NCBI GenBank assembly: GCA_046349255.1
Contig: JAXMCR010000002.1
Span: 868,001 to 932,000 of the forward strand
Direction: 5' to 3'
DNA: 64,000 bases
From: DAIODI01 sp046349255
GTDB lineage: Bacteria; Pseudomonadota; Alphaproteobacteria; Rhizobiales; Aestuariivirgaceae
The notes below the pieces were generated by a model that was given only the letters and a program-made list of their open reading frames with translations, was not told the origin of the DNA and searched no databases. The position numbers and the translations under genes were made by a program. Positions 1 through 7,677 of the stretch are shown piece after piece (the first letter of the stretch is position 1; each line of letters begins with the position of its first letter).

Positions 1-85
1 CGGCGAACAACGACTCGCGAAACTCCGTCGCAGTGTGGCCGAGCGCAGAAATGCAACCGTAGCCGGTGATCGCAACGGCGACCAT
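1..85 (-). CDS. Beta-ketoacyl-ACP synthase, N-terminal fragment (cut by window edge)
   Basis: Only the first 28 codons are inside the window. Read on the complement from ATG at 85 they begin MVAVAITGYGCISALG, the usual amino terminus of FabF-type condensing enzymes, which elongate acyl chains on acyl carrier protein by decarboxylative condensation. The catalytic Cys-His-His lie outside. The ATG is one base beyond the stop of the acyl carrier protein gene, so the two are almost certainly translationally coupled and this synthase probably acts on that carrier. It is distinct from the FabB at 46543-47754. The family call is fairly safe; the pathway is unknown. Confidence 0.7.
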   Translation of the reverse strand, partial: MVAVAITGYGCISALGHTATEFRESLFA

Positions 86-86
86 G

Positions 87-359
87 TCAGGCGCTTGCCG
101 CGTTCTTTGCCTGAACGAGCCCGGAGATGGTGTCGATGACCTGGCCGACGTTCTTCAATTCCATCATCTTCTCGTCCATGGGGACGTAAATGCCGAACTC
201 TTCCTCGATCCCCTGAAGGATCATCACCATGTCGATCGACTGGATTTCAAGATCCTCGAGCGTCGAATCCCGGTTGATCTTCTCGCGCGGAATCATGCCT
301 TCCCGCGCAATCACGGCAATGATCCGCTCTTCCAGATCGCCGGTGTCAACCGTGCTCAT
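87..359 (-). CDS. Atypical acyl carrier protein
   Basis: This 90-residue protein has the size and four-helix pattern of an acyl carrier protein. The phosphopantetheine-bearing serine should be Ser41, in the stretch LEDLEIQSIDMVM. Housekeeping carriers have Asp-Ser-Leu here; this one has Gln-Ser-Ile. The following helix (ILQGIEEEFGIYVP) is acidic as expected. It lies between the GNAT-like acyltransferase (18 bp upstream) and the ketoacyl synthase (1 bp downstream) on the same strand, so it looks like a dedicated carrier for a specialised acyl chain rather than the housekeeping AcpP. The product is not known. Confidence 0.85.
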   Translation of the reverse strand: MSTVDTGDLEERIIAVIAREGMIPREKINRDSTLEDLEIQSIDMVMILQGIEEEFGIYVPMDEKMMELKNVGQVIDTISGLVQAKNAASA

Positions 360-377
360 GAACCAACCCTTATCCCG

Positions 378-1526
378 TCAACTCGTCAGAGACCTTGAGT
401 ACACCCGGTGGGTTTTATAGGGCCTTGCCCCGAGGAGTTCCAGCATTCGCCGCATCGGCTGGTTGGTGTCGAGGACCCAGCCGAGTTCCGCCGATTCGAG
501 GCCATGCCGCGCGGCGCCCTCCCGCAATTTTTCGATCGCAAGAAGGGCAAGGCTCGCGCCGAGCGCGGTATCCTTGTACTTCTTGCGCACCCCCATGAGC
601 GCTACGCGGGCCGTGCGATAGTTTCCCTTCATCCAGCGGGACAAAACGGTGAACCACCCCGCCGGAAGCAGCTTCCCGTTGCAGCCCGCGAACAGCTCCA
701 TGAGATTGGGCAGCGCCAGTGCGAATGCGACTGGCTCCCCGTCGACCTCGACGATCGACACGCACTCGTCCAGCAGGAAGGGCTTCAATTCCTTGGCGAG
801 ATGGTTGATCTCTGCTTCCGTGTACGGAACAAATCCCCAGTTATCTCGCCATGCGTCGTTGAAAACGTCGCGGACGATCGTCGTCTCGCGGCCGATCTTC
901 TTCATGTTTGCAAGCCGGACAGTGATGCGGCTGTCGAGGCCGCGGTCGATCATCCGTCGCGCAGCCGAGATCGGTTTCGACAACTGCGGGTAATCGTAAG
1001 AGTAGAGATCGACCGCCTTCGCGTATCCCGCCTTTTCGACGAGCGGCCCGAGCCAGGGTGGATCCCACGGGATGAGGAACATCGGGCGCTCGGTAAAGCC
1101 GCCTACAAGCATGCCGCTTTCGGCATTGATCGACATGTTGAAGGGCCCGGTCACTTCTGTGACGCCGCGCGCCTTTAGCCACTGGTGCGCCACGCCGAAC
1201 AGCTGTGCCACCAGCGCAGGATCGTTGCCCGCGGCAAGGGAACCGAAGTGGCCCATGCCCTTGCGCCCCATCTCGGCATCGAGCGTATCGACCTGCGCGC
1301 CGATCCGGCCAACGGCCCGGCCATCCTTGTAGGCGATCCAGAATGCCGACGCTGCATGCTTGAAGTACGGATTGAAGCCCGGATCGATGTTCTGGAATTC
1401 GATCAGGTCGAGTGCCGGCTGATATCCCTCGACCCGCTGGTAGAGATTGCGGGCGACCGCGGCAAAGCGCTTGAGGTCGGCCTTCGACGTGCATTCACGG
1501 ATGGTGACGTCTGTGGACATCGGCAT
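378..1526 (-). CDS. GNAT-fold N-acyltransferase, candidate bacterial ceramide synthase-like
   Basis: A 382-residue protein of the large GNAT-fold family often labelled 'YghO-like' or 'hypothetical'. The conserved stretch GPFNMSINAESGMLVGGF lies at residues 127-144, followed by a Pro/Trp-rich segment. GNAT enzymes move an acyl group from CoA or ACP to an amine. From memory, a relative of this family is the Caulobacter ceramide synthase, which N-acylates a long-chain base. The downstream ACP and ketoacyl synthase fit a lipid role. It starts 15 bp after ptsN; ATG 1526 or ATG 1520 could be used, and neither has a strong ribosome binding site. Fold assignment is good; the ceramide role is inference. 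Confidence 0.6.
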   Translation of the reverse strand: MPMSTDVTIRECTSKADLKRFAAVARNLYQRVEGYQPALDLIEFQNIDPGFNPYFKHAASAFWIAYKDGRAVGRIGAQVDTLDAEMGRKGMGHFGSLAAGNDPALVAQLFGVAHQWLKARGVTEVTGPFNMSINAESGMLVGGFTERPMFLIPWDPPWLGPLVEKAGYAKAVDLYSYDYPQLSKPISAARRMIDRGLDSRITVRLANMKKIGRETTIVRDVFNDAWRDNWGFVPYTEAEINHLAKELKPFLLDECVSIVEVDGEPVAFALALPNLMELFAGCNGKLLPAGWFTVLSRWMKGNYRTARVALMGVRKKYKDTALGASLALLAIEKLREGAARHGLESAELGWVLDTNQPMRRMLELLGARPYKTHRVYSRSLTS

Positions 1527-1540
1527 GGGGCGCGATGAAG

Positions 1541-2011
1541 TCAGGCGGCGTGCGAGGCGGAGGAGGCCGGTTCCGTCAACACCGAATAGAGCGCCGTGGT
1601 GTCTTCCGTTCCGCGCAGCTTCTGGATGATCGAATTGTCGCGCAACAGCCGCGATACCTTCGCCAGCGCCTTCAAGTGATCCGCACCGGCAGATTCCGGT
1701 GCGAGCAACACGAACACGAGATCGACGGGTTGGTCATCGAGCGCCTCGAACTCGATCGGCGCGCTCAGGCGGACGAACAGGCCGACCACTTTCTTCAGAT
1801 CCGCAAACTTCCCGTGCGGGATTGCAATGCCGGAACCGAGGCCGGTCGAGCCGAGGCGTTCGCGCTGCAACAGGGTTTCGAAGATGGTGCGCTCCTCGAG
1901 ACCCGTCAACTTCGTCGCGCGCGCGGCGATCTCCTTGAGCAACGCCTTCTTGTTACGCACGCCCTGCTCGTAAAACACGGCGTCGCGTTCCAAAATCTGA
2001 CTAAGCTGCAT
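1541..2011 (-). CDS. ptsN: PTS IIA-like nitrogen regulatory protein PtsN
   Basis: This 156-residue EIIA(Ntr) accepts phosphate from the PtsP-NPr relay and links nitrogen and potassium status to regulation; it is cytoplasmic. The active histidine is His66 in GIAIPHGKF. The reading frame stays open to 2179, but the family's usual length and the N-terminus MQLSQILERDAVF favour ATG at 2011. It follows rpoN as in most proteobacteria, but the hpf gene usually found between them is absent. It may be co-transcribed with rpoN across a 187-bp gap, and the GNAT gene follows 14 bp downstream. Confidence 0.92.
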   Translation of the reverse strand: MQLSQILERDAVFYEQGVRNKKALLKEIAARATKLTGLEERTIFETLLQRERLGSTGLGSGIAIPHGKFADLKKVVGLFVRLSAPIEFEALDDQPVDLVFVLLAPESAGADHLKALAKVSRLLRDNSIIQKLRGTEDTTALYSVLTEPASSASHAA

Positions 2012-2198
2012 GGGCGCCCCGTCGGAGTCCGAAAACGTTGATGACAGTGTACTCTGTTTCCAATTGGAAACGGGCCTCAGGCTCGCGACAGCGGACGCTT
2101 TTCCCCGTTGAGACGGCAGTTTCAGCGTGACAGGCCTTGAAAGTGAGCGGACGCTATCCCCAGCCGGAGGGCTAGTCAATGCATTTCAGGCAACCGAC

Positions 2199-3644
2199 TC
2201 AGCCGTAAAGCTTGCGCTCTCGCCGGCGCTGCACCGATGACAGAATTCCCATTGATTCCCGGTACTTGGCAACGGTTCTCCGGGCGATCTCGATGCCGTC
2301 GGCGCGCAGCATGTCGACGATCGCGTCGTCGGAAAGAACCTCGCTTCCCTCGTTGTCCACCATAACCTTGATCCGGGCGCGGACGGCTTCGGCCGAGACG
2401 ACCGCTTCACCATCCGTCGCGGCGATCGCGGTGGTGAAGAAGTACTTCATCTCGAAAATGCCGCGCGGCGTTGCGAGGTACTTGTTCGACGTGACGCGGC
2501 TCACTGTCGATTCGTGCATGCCGATTGCCTGCGCGACCACCCGCAGATTCATCGGCCGCAGATGCTGTACTCCGTGCATGAGGAAGGCATCCTGCTGGCG
2601 AACGATTTCCTTCGATACGGTGAGGATGGTGCGGGCTCGCTGGTCGAGGCTCTTCACAAGCCAGGACGCGGTCGAATGGCAGTTCGACACGAACGTGCGG
2701 TCCTCGTCCGACAGCGGATTGCGCGACACGGTCGTGTAATAGTGATTGTTGACGAGAACCCGCGGCAGCGAGTCCGAATTGAGTTCCACGAGCCACGTGC
2801 CATCCGGCGCCGCGCGCACGATCACGTCGGGAATGACGGGCTGAATGATGAGCCGGCTGAACACGGCGCCGGGCTTGGGGCTGAGCGAGCGCAACTCCGC
2901 CAGCATCTCCTTGAGATCGTCCGGCTCCACGCCGCACACATCCGCGAGCGCGAGCAGATCGCGCCGCGCGACCAAATGAAGATTGTCCAGCAGCGTCGCC
3001 ATCGCCGGGTCGAGGCGGTCCTGCTCGCGCAACTGGATCGCCAGGCATTCGCGCAGGTCGCGAGCGAAGACGCCCGAGGGCTCAAACTTCTGGAGCTTCT
3101 GCAAGACCTCTTCGATGCGCGCGGTGGACGTGCCGAGGCTCTCGGCCAGGCTTTCGACCGATGCCGTGAGGTAACCCGCCTCGTTGAGGCTGCCGATGAG
3201 GTAGGAACCGATCAGCCGTTCGGCCGGATCGGTCGTGGCGATGGCGAGCTGACGATGGAGATGATCCGACAGGCTCGTCTCGGATGCGACGATCGATTCG
3301 AGGTCGTTTGCGTCCTCCATACGTGCGCCGGAGCCCTGCACGGACTGCCACCCGGAATCGGTCGGTGTTCTCGCCGATGCCGGGTAGTCCGCGGGCGAGG
3401 CATCGTCGTGTTCGGCCGTGGCACCGGAGTCGTCGCTCTCGGGCTCGCCGCGCTCCGGCTCGCTGACCGGCTCGTCGCCCGGGTCGTCGGCACGCTCGAG
3501 GAGCGGATTTCTCTCGAGTTCGGCATCAATGTACGTCTGGAGGTCGGCATTCGACATCTGCAGCAGCTTGATCGCCTGCTGTAGCTGGGGCGTCATCACC
3601 AGGCTCTGCCCTTGGCGAAGCTCCAGTTTCTGAACGAGTGCCAT
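2199..3644 (-). CDS. rpoN: RNA polymerase sigma-54 factor RpoN
   Basis: Full-length sigma-54 of 481 residues, which directs RNA polymerase to -24/-12 promoters and needs an AAA+ activator. Region I is a Gln/Leu-rich N-terminus (TPQLQQAIKLLQMSNADLQ, residues about 19-37). An acidic Region II follows, rich in Glu, Asp and Pro (about 52-110). The core-binding and DNA-binding domains come next, and the RpoN box ARRTVAKYRE is at residues 454-463 near the C-terminus. ATG at 3644. It follows lptB by 36 bp in a same-strand lptC-lptA-lptB-rpoN-ptsN row. Confidence 0.97.
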   Translation of the reverse strand: MALVQKLELRQGQSLVMTPQLQQAIKLLQMSNADLQTYIDAELERNPLLERADDPGDEPVSEPERGEPESDDSGATAEHDDASPADYPASARTPTDSGWQSVQGSGARMEDANDLESIVASETSLSDHLHRQLAIATTDPAERLIGSYLIGSLNEAGYLTASVESLAESLGTSTARIEEVLQKLQKFEPSGVFARDLRECLAIQLREQDRLDPAMATLLDNLHLVARRDLLALADVCGVEPDDLKEMLAELRSLSPKPGAVFSRLIIQPVIPDVIVRAAPDGTWLVELNSDSLPRVLVNNHYYTTVSRNPLSDEDRTFVSNCHSTASWLVKSLDQRARTILTVSKEIVRQQDAFLMHGVQHLRPMNLRVVAQAIGMHESTVSRVTSNKYLATPRGIFEMKYFFTTAIAATDGEAVVSAEAVRARIKVMVDNEGSEVLSDDAIVDMLRADGIEIARRTVAKYRESMGILSSVQRRRERKLYG

Positions 3645-3680
3645 TAACCGATACCAACCCTGCGTGTGCCGTCGCGCACC

Positions 3681-4523
3681 TTAGAGGCTGAATCCTTCAC
3701 CGAGGTAAAGCCGGCGTACTTCCGGGCTCGCCACGATTTCCATGGGCCGGCCTTCCATCAGCACCTGGCCTTCATGAATGATCAGCGCCCGGTCGATCAG
3801 CTCCAGAGTCTCGCGTACGTTGTGGTCAGTGATGAGGACACCGATTCCGCGAGAGGTCAACTGCCGCACCAGCGTGCGAATGTCGTTGATGGCGATCGGA
3901 TCGATGCCGGCGAACGGCTCGTCGAGCAACATGAACTGCGGCCGCGCCGCCAAGGCTCGGGCGATTTCCGTACGGCGGCGCTCTCCGCCGGACAGGGCGA
4001 TCGCCGGCGATTTCCGGAGATGGCCGATCTGGAATTCATCGAGAAGCTCGTCGAGCAGCCGGTTTTGTTCGGCCCGCGACTTTTCGTGAAGTTCGAGCAC
4101 AGCCCGGATGTTGTCCTCGACCGTGAGTCCACGGAAGATCGACGCTTCCTGCGGCAGGTAGCCGATCCCGAGCCGGGCGCGACGGTACATCGGCAGATGC
4201 GTGATATCGGTGCCGTCGAGATGGATCGTGCCACTGTCAGCGGCGATCAGTCCGGTCACCATGTAGAATACCGTGGTCTTGCCCGCACCATTGGGGCCGA
4301 GAAGGCCGACGGCTTCGCCGCGACGCAAAGCGAGGCTCACGTTACGAACCACCGGCCGCCGCCGGAACGCCTTCGACAGGGATGTCGCGACGAGATCGCC
4401 GGGCCCGCCATCGTTGCCCCGGCTGGCGGACGCCCCTGTCGCCGCCCCTCGCGTCGGCTCTTGCAGGACGGACCTGTCCGTCTTGCCTGATGTTCGTGTC
4501 GAAGTCTTCATCGGCAGCGTCAC
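3681..4523 (-). CDS. lptB: LPS export ABC transporter ATPase LptB
   Basis: The cytoplasmic ATPase that powers LptFG in moving lipopolysaccharide from inner to outer membrane. Walker A is GPNGAGKTT, the signature is LSGGE, and Walker B is FMLLDEPFAGIDP, with a switch His in ITDHNVRETL. At 280 residues it carries an N-terminal extension of about 43 Ser/Thr/Gly/Arg-rich residues ahead of the ABC domain, compared with about 240 residues in E. coli. The GTG at 4523 overlaps the lptA stop as GTGA; an in-frame ATG at 4511 is the alternative start. Confidence 0.95.
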   Translation of the reverse strand: MTLPMKTSTRTSGKTDRSVLQEPTRGAATGASASRGNDGGPGDLVATSLSKAFRRRPVVRNVSLALRRGEAVGLLGPNGAGKTTVFYMVTGLIAADSGTIHLDGTDITHLPMYRRARLGIGYLPQEASIFRGLTVEDNIRAVLELHEKSRAEQNRLLDELLDEFQIGHLRKSPAIALSGGERRRTEIARALAARPQFMLLDEPFAGIDPIAINDIRTLVRQLTSRGIGVLITDHNVRETLELIDRALIIHEGQVLMEGRPMEIVASPEVRRLYLGEGFSL

Positions 4524-5221
4524 TGGGGCACGAAGTTTCCTTTGACGCGGCCACCGGTCATCGTGGTCTGGTTCGTTTTAAGGTCGACCTGAAGCTGCTT
4601 GCCCTTCAGCACATTGGTTCCCTGCGTGAGCACGACCAGATCGCCGCCGACGGTGAGAAGGTTCTTGGCGACGTCGATCTTCGCCCACTCGCCCGTGATC
4701 CGCTCGCGCGGCGTCGTGATGACGACATTGCCCTTGGCGTCGATGGTCGTGACTTCGGTCTTGCGCTTGGTCGCGGTGTCGCTGCTGGAAGAGCTTCCGG
4801 ACGCGGGATCGGTCGCCGTGCCACTGGCGCCGGCCGAACCGGATTCGGCCGATGCAGTCTCGGCAGGTTGCGCCGCCGTGGCCGCAGCGCCAGTGCCGGC
4901 CTGCGCGTCCGATGCCGGGGGAGCCTTTGCATCACTCGCCTTGTAGAACACCGTCATCACGTCGCTCTTGAGGTTCACATCACCACGCTGGGCGTCGACA
5001 TTGCCGGTGAACACGGCTTTCTTTTCGGCGTCGATGAATTCCATCTGATCGGATTCGACATTCACGTCAGGCGCCTGCTTGGCGGCTTTCTTCGACGTCT
5101 TGGTCTCGGCGGTTGCCGTAGCCGCTGACGTGTCCGTCTGTGCGTTCACCGGAAGCGCCAGATTTGCCGCCGCCAGTGACATCGCAACGGCACAGCCGAG
5201 AAGGAATTTCTGAACTTTCAT
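4520..5221 (-). CDS. lptA: LPS transport periplasmic protein LptA, with low-complexity insert
   Basis: LptA bridges LptC and LptD in the periplasm. A signal peptide covers residues 1-28, ending PVNAQ. Residues about 52-95 (VESDQMEFIDAEKKAVFTGNV) and 154-233 are the two halves of an OstA-type beta-jellyroll. Between them, residues about 95-153, lies an Ala/Ser/Thr/Gly-rich, probably disordered insert that makes the protein 233 residues rather than about 185. The start overlaps the lptC stop by 4 bp and the end overlaps the lptB start by 4 bp, so the three genes are tightly coupled. Confidence 0.9.
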   Translation of the reverse strand: MKVQKFLLGCAVAMSLAAANLALPVNAQTDTSAATATAETKTSKKAAKQAPDVNVESDQMEFIDAEKKAVFTGNVDAQRGDVNLKSDVMTVFYKASDAKAPPASDAQAGTGAAATAAQPAETASAESGSAGASGTATDPASGSSSSSDTATKRKTEVTTIDAKGNVVITTPRERITGEWAKIDVAKNLLTVGGDLVVLTQGTNVLKGKQLQVDLKTNQTTMTGGRVKGNFVPQ

Positions 5222-5805
5222 TGAACCTGTTCCGTCTGGTTCTCGTCTCGAATGACCGTATGCACCCGGTTCTTGAACAGGATGCGCGCCCCGTCGTTCA
5301 TCACGTCGACGCCGCCCGCCTGCACCGTCCCGCCATCGAACACCACATTGACCTTGCTTTCCGAAGTAACGTGCTGATCATCGAGCGATACCTGCGCCTT
5401 CTCGAGATCGGCTACGAACTGATCGGGTGACACTACCTTGACGTTTCCGATGAGATCAATGCGGCCTGTCTTGCTATTGTAGAGGGCACGATCCGAGCGA
5501 AACGTCAATTTTCCCGAATTGCGGGTCACTTCGCCTGAAACCTCCTCGAGTGCGACCTCGTCCGTGTTGGACTCGTTCTGGATGGCCCTGGCGGCGCGTA
5601 CGAGGAACGGCCGGTTCGACTTGTCTGCCGTGAGCAGCGTGGACTGGTTGACGCGGACGGCGGTGTCCTTCGAGGTGCTTTTGGCGGCGTTCTTGTAGGG
5701 GTCGGGCGTCGAATCGCTGTCGAAGCTCGTGGCGGACCAGATGAACCACGATACGAGCCCCAAGGCCGTCGCGACGAGGAGCCAGCTCCCGATGCGATAG
5801 TTCAT
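5218..5805 (-). CDS. lptC: LPS export protein LptC
   Basis: This 195-residue, single-pass inner-membrane protein receives lipopolysaccharide from LptBFG and passes it to LptA. Residues about 6-26 (GSWLLVATALGLVSWFIW) form the membrane anchor. The periplasmic part contains LptC-family beta-strand repeats such as KLTFRSDRALYNSKTGRIDL and KVNVVFDGGTVQAGGVDVM. First gene of lptC-lptA-lptB, with 4-bp coupling to lptA. RNase D lies 22 bp upstream on the same strand, so all may share a promoter near the tRNA. Confidence 0.9.
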   Translation of the reverse strand: MNYRIGSWLLVATALGLVSWFIWSATSFDSDSTPDPYKNAAKSTSKDTAVRVNQSTLLTADKSNRPFLVRAARAIQNESNTDEVALEEVSGEVTRNSGKLTFRSDRALYNSKTGRIDLIGNVKVVSPDQFVADLEKAQVSLDDQHVTSESKVNVVFDGGTVQAGGVDVMNDGARILFKNRVHTVIRDENQTEQVQ

Positions 5806-5827
5806 CGCCGCCGCTTACCGCCGGAGC

Positions 5828-6439
5828 CTAGTGGGCAAAGATATCCTCCTCCGGCCAGCCGGCCAGATCGAGGGCGGCGCGCGTCGGAATGAAATCGAAG
5901 CACCGCTGGGCAAGATCGACACGGCCTTCGCGCTTCAGCATCTGGTCGAGCCTGGCGCGCAGTTCGTGCAGGTAGACGACATCGAGGGCCGCGTACTGCT
6001 TCTGTGCGTCGGAAAGCACGTGCGTGCCCCAGTCCGACGTCTGCTGGTTTTTCGACAGCTCGATGCCCAGCATCTCCTTCACGAGATCCTTGAGACCGTG
6101 GCGGTCGGTGTAGGTCCGCGTCAGGCGCGATGCGATCTTGGTGCAGTAGATCGATTGCACGTCCACGCCGAGCCACTGCTTCACGGCGGCGACGTCGAAG
6201 CGCGCGTAGTGGAAGATCTTGAGCACGGCTTGGTCTTCGAGCAGCGCCTTCAGGCGCGGCGCTGCAAACGTGTCACGGTCGATCTGGACCAGATGCGCAT
6301 TGCCGTCGCCAGACGACAGCTGCACGACACAAAGCTTGTCGCGCTTCGTGTTGAGCCCCATCGTCTCCGTGTCGACGGCGACCGACGAGCCGAAGCTTAG
6401 GTCGGCCGGCAGATCACCCTTGTGAAGCTTGACAAGCAT
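5828..6439 (-). CDS. rnd: Ribonuclease D, short alphaproteobacterial form
   Basis: A DEDD-family 3'-5' exoribonuclease acting on tRNA and other structured RNA ends. The catalytic residues are visible: D23 and E25 in AVDTETMG (ExoI), the Asp in HYARFDVAA (ExoII), and Y...D in YAALDVVYL (ExoIII). At 203 residues it holds only the exonuclease domain and lacks the HRDC domains of the about 375-residue E. coli enzyme, which is normal for this class. It lies 38 bp downstream of a tRNA gene on the same strand and just upstream of lptC. Confidence 0.88.
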   Translation of the reverse strand: MLVKLHKGDLPADLSFGSSVAVDTETMGLNTKRDKLCVVQLSSGDGNAHLVQIDRDTFAAPRLKALLEDQAVLKIFHYARFDVAAVKQWLGVDVQSIYCTKIASRLTRTYTDRHGLKDLVKEMLGIELSKNQQTSDWGTHVLSDAQKQYAALDVVYLHELRARLDQMLKREGRVDLAQRCFDFIPTRAALDLAGWPEEDIFAH

Positions 6440-6477
6440 CTCTGCCGATTTCCCGGCTGGCGCGGATCATCTGCCGT

Positions 6478-6562
6478 TGGTGCCCAGAAGAGGACTCGAA
6501 CCTCCACGCCTCGCGGCACTAGTACCTGAAACTAGCGCGTCTACCAATTCCGCCATCTGGGC
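6478..6562 (-). tRNA. tRNA-Leu (CAG), CCA encoded
   Basis: The complement folds as a class II tRNA. The acceptor arms are GCCCAGA and TCTGGGC, followed by discriminator A and a templated CCA (6478-6480). The D-arm holds AATTGGTAGA. The anticodon stem CTAGT/ACTAG encloses loop TTCAGGT, giving anticodon CAG. A short variable arm GCC-GCGA-GGC and T-loop TTCGAGT follow. It reads CUG, the most used leucine codon in this GC-rich sequence. Confidence 0.95.
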
Positions 6563-6706
6563 CTAGGGCGTTCCAATAGGTGGCCGGAGTGCGCTTTGTC
6601 AACCTTCGAAGAGTGCGTGCTTTTGCGGTTTGCAAGCGGACAAACAGGCGGGCTAAAAGGCGCACGACGACGGCCGGACCCCGGCCCGCACCCAAGGGGA
6701 AAGCGG

Positions 6707-7666
6707 ATGAGCGACGGCAAGCTGATTACGGTGATCGGTGGATCGGGATTCGTCGGGCGATACCTGATCCAGTCGCTGGCGCGCCGTGGCTGGCGCATCC
6801 GCGTCGCAGTGCGCCGTCCGGACCTCGCCGGTTTCCTGCAACCCCTGGGCTTTCCAGGCCAGATCAGCCCGGTGCAGGCCAACATTCGATACCCGGAAAC
6901 GATCCGCGCCGCGGTCGAGAGTGCGAACGCAGTCGTGAACCTCGTCGGCGTCCTCTACAACGCCGGCAGCCAGGATTTCCAGGGGCTGCATGCTTGGGGT
7001 GCCGAACTCGCCGCGTCGGTCAGCCGCGACGCCGGCTGCAGCCGCTTCGTCCAGGTCTCCGCGATCGGCGCCGACAGCGCCAGTGCGTCCGAATACGCGC
7101 GCACCAAGGCGGCCGGCGAACGGGCCGTTGCGGAAAACTTCCCCGGGGCATCGGTGGTCCGGCCGTCCGTCGTGTTCGGCCCCGAGGACAATTTCTTCAA
7201 CCAGTTCGCCAGTCTGTCGCAGACGCTGCCGGTGCTGCCGGCGTTCGGAGGCGGCAGTACGAGGCTGCAGCCTGTTTACGTCGGTGACGTCGCTGAAGGC
7301 ATCTGCCGGATTCTCGAGCGGGAGGAGACCCGGGGCAGGACGTATGAGTTCGGCGGACCCGAAGTGGTGACGCTGCGCCAGATCTTCGAACTGACGATGA
7401 AGTGGGCCGGCACCAGCAGACCGATCATTTCGATCCCATGGTCGGTGGCGAAGATGCAGGCCTCCGTCATGCAGCTCCTGCCGAAGCCGATGCTGACCGT
7501 CGACCAGCTCGAGCTCCTGAAGCGCGACAATGTCGTGAGCGAGGCTGCCAAGCGCGATCATCGCACGCTCTCCGGTCTCGGTATCGAGCCGACGGGCATG
7601 GAGGCGATCGTGCCGGCCTACCTGCACCGCTATCGCAAGGCCGGCCAGTTCGCCGCATCGGCCTAG
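6707..7666 (+). CDS. NAD(P)-binding NDUFA9-like reductase (complex I-associated family)
   Basis: A 319-residue atypical short-chain dehydrogenase of the NDUFA9 family. The Rossmann motif GGSGFVG is at residues 11-17, and later blocks such as VQVSAIGAD, YARTKAAGE and VRPSVVFGPEDNFFNQF match the family. Mitochondrial NDUFA9 is an accessory subunit of complex I; bacterial relatives are associated with complex I or quinone metabolism, but no nuo genes are visible here. ATG at 6707 has an AAGGGGAAA ribosome binding site; the frame is open upstream to 6596, but no better start is seen. hrpB starts 11 bp downstream. Confidence 0.85.
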   Translation: MSDGKLITVIGGSGFVGRYLIQSLARRGWRIRVAVRRPDLAGFLQPLGFPGQISPVQANIRYPETIRAAVESANAVVNLVGVLYNAGSQDFQGLHAWGAELAASVSRDAGCSRFVQVSAIGADSASASEYARTKAAGERAVAENFPGASVVRPSVVFGPEDNFFNQFASLSQTLPVLPAFGGGSTRLQPVYVGDVAEGICRILEREETRGRTYEFGGPEVVTLRQIFELTMKWAGTSRPIISIPWSVAKMQASVMQLLPKPMLTVDQLELLKRDNVVSEAAKRDHRTLSGLGIEPTGMEAIVPAYLHRYRKAGQFAASA

Positions 7667-7677
7667 AGTTTTTGACG

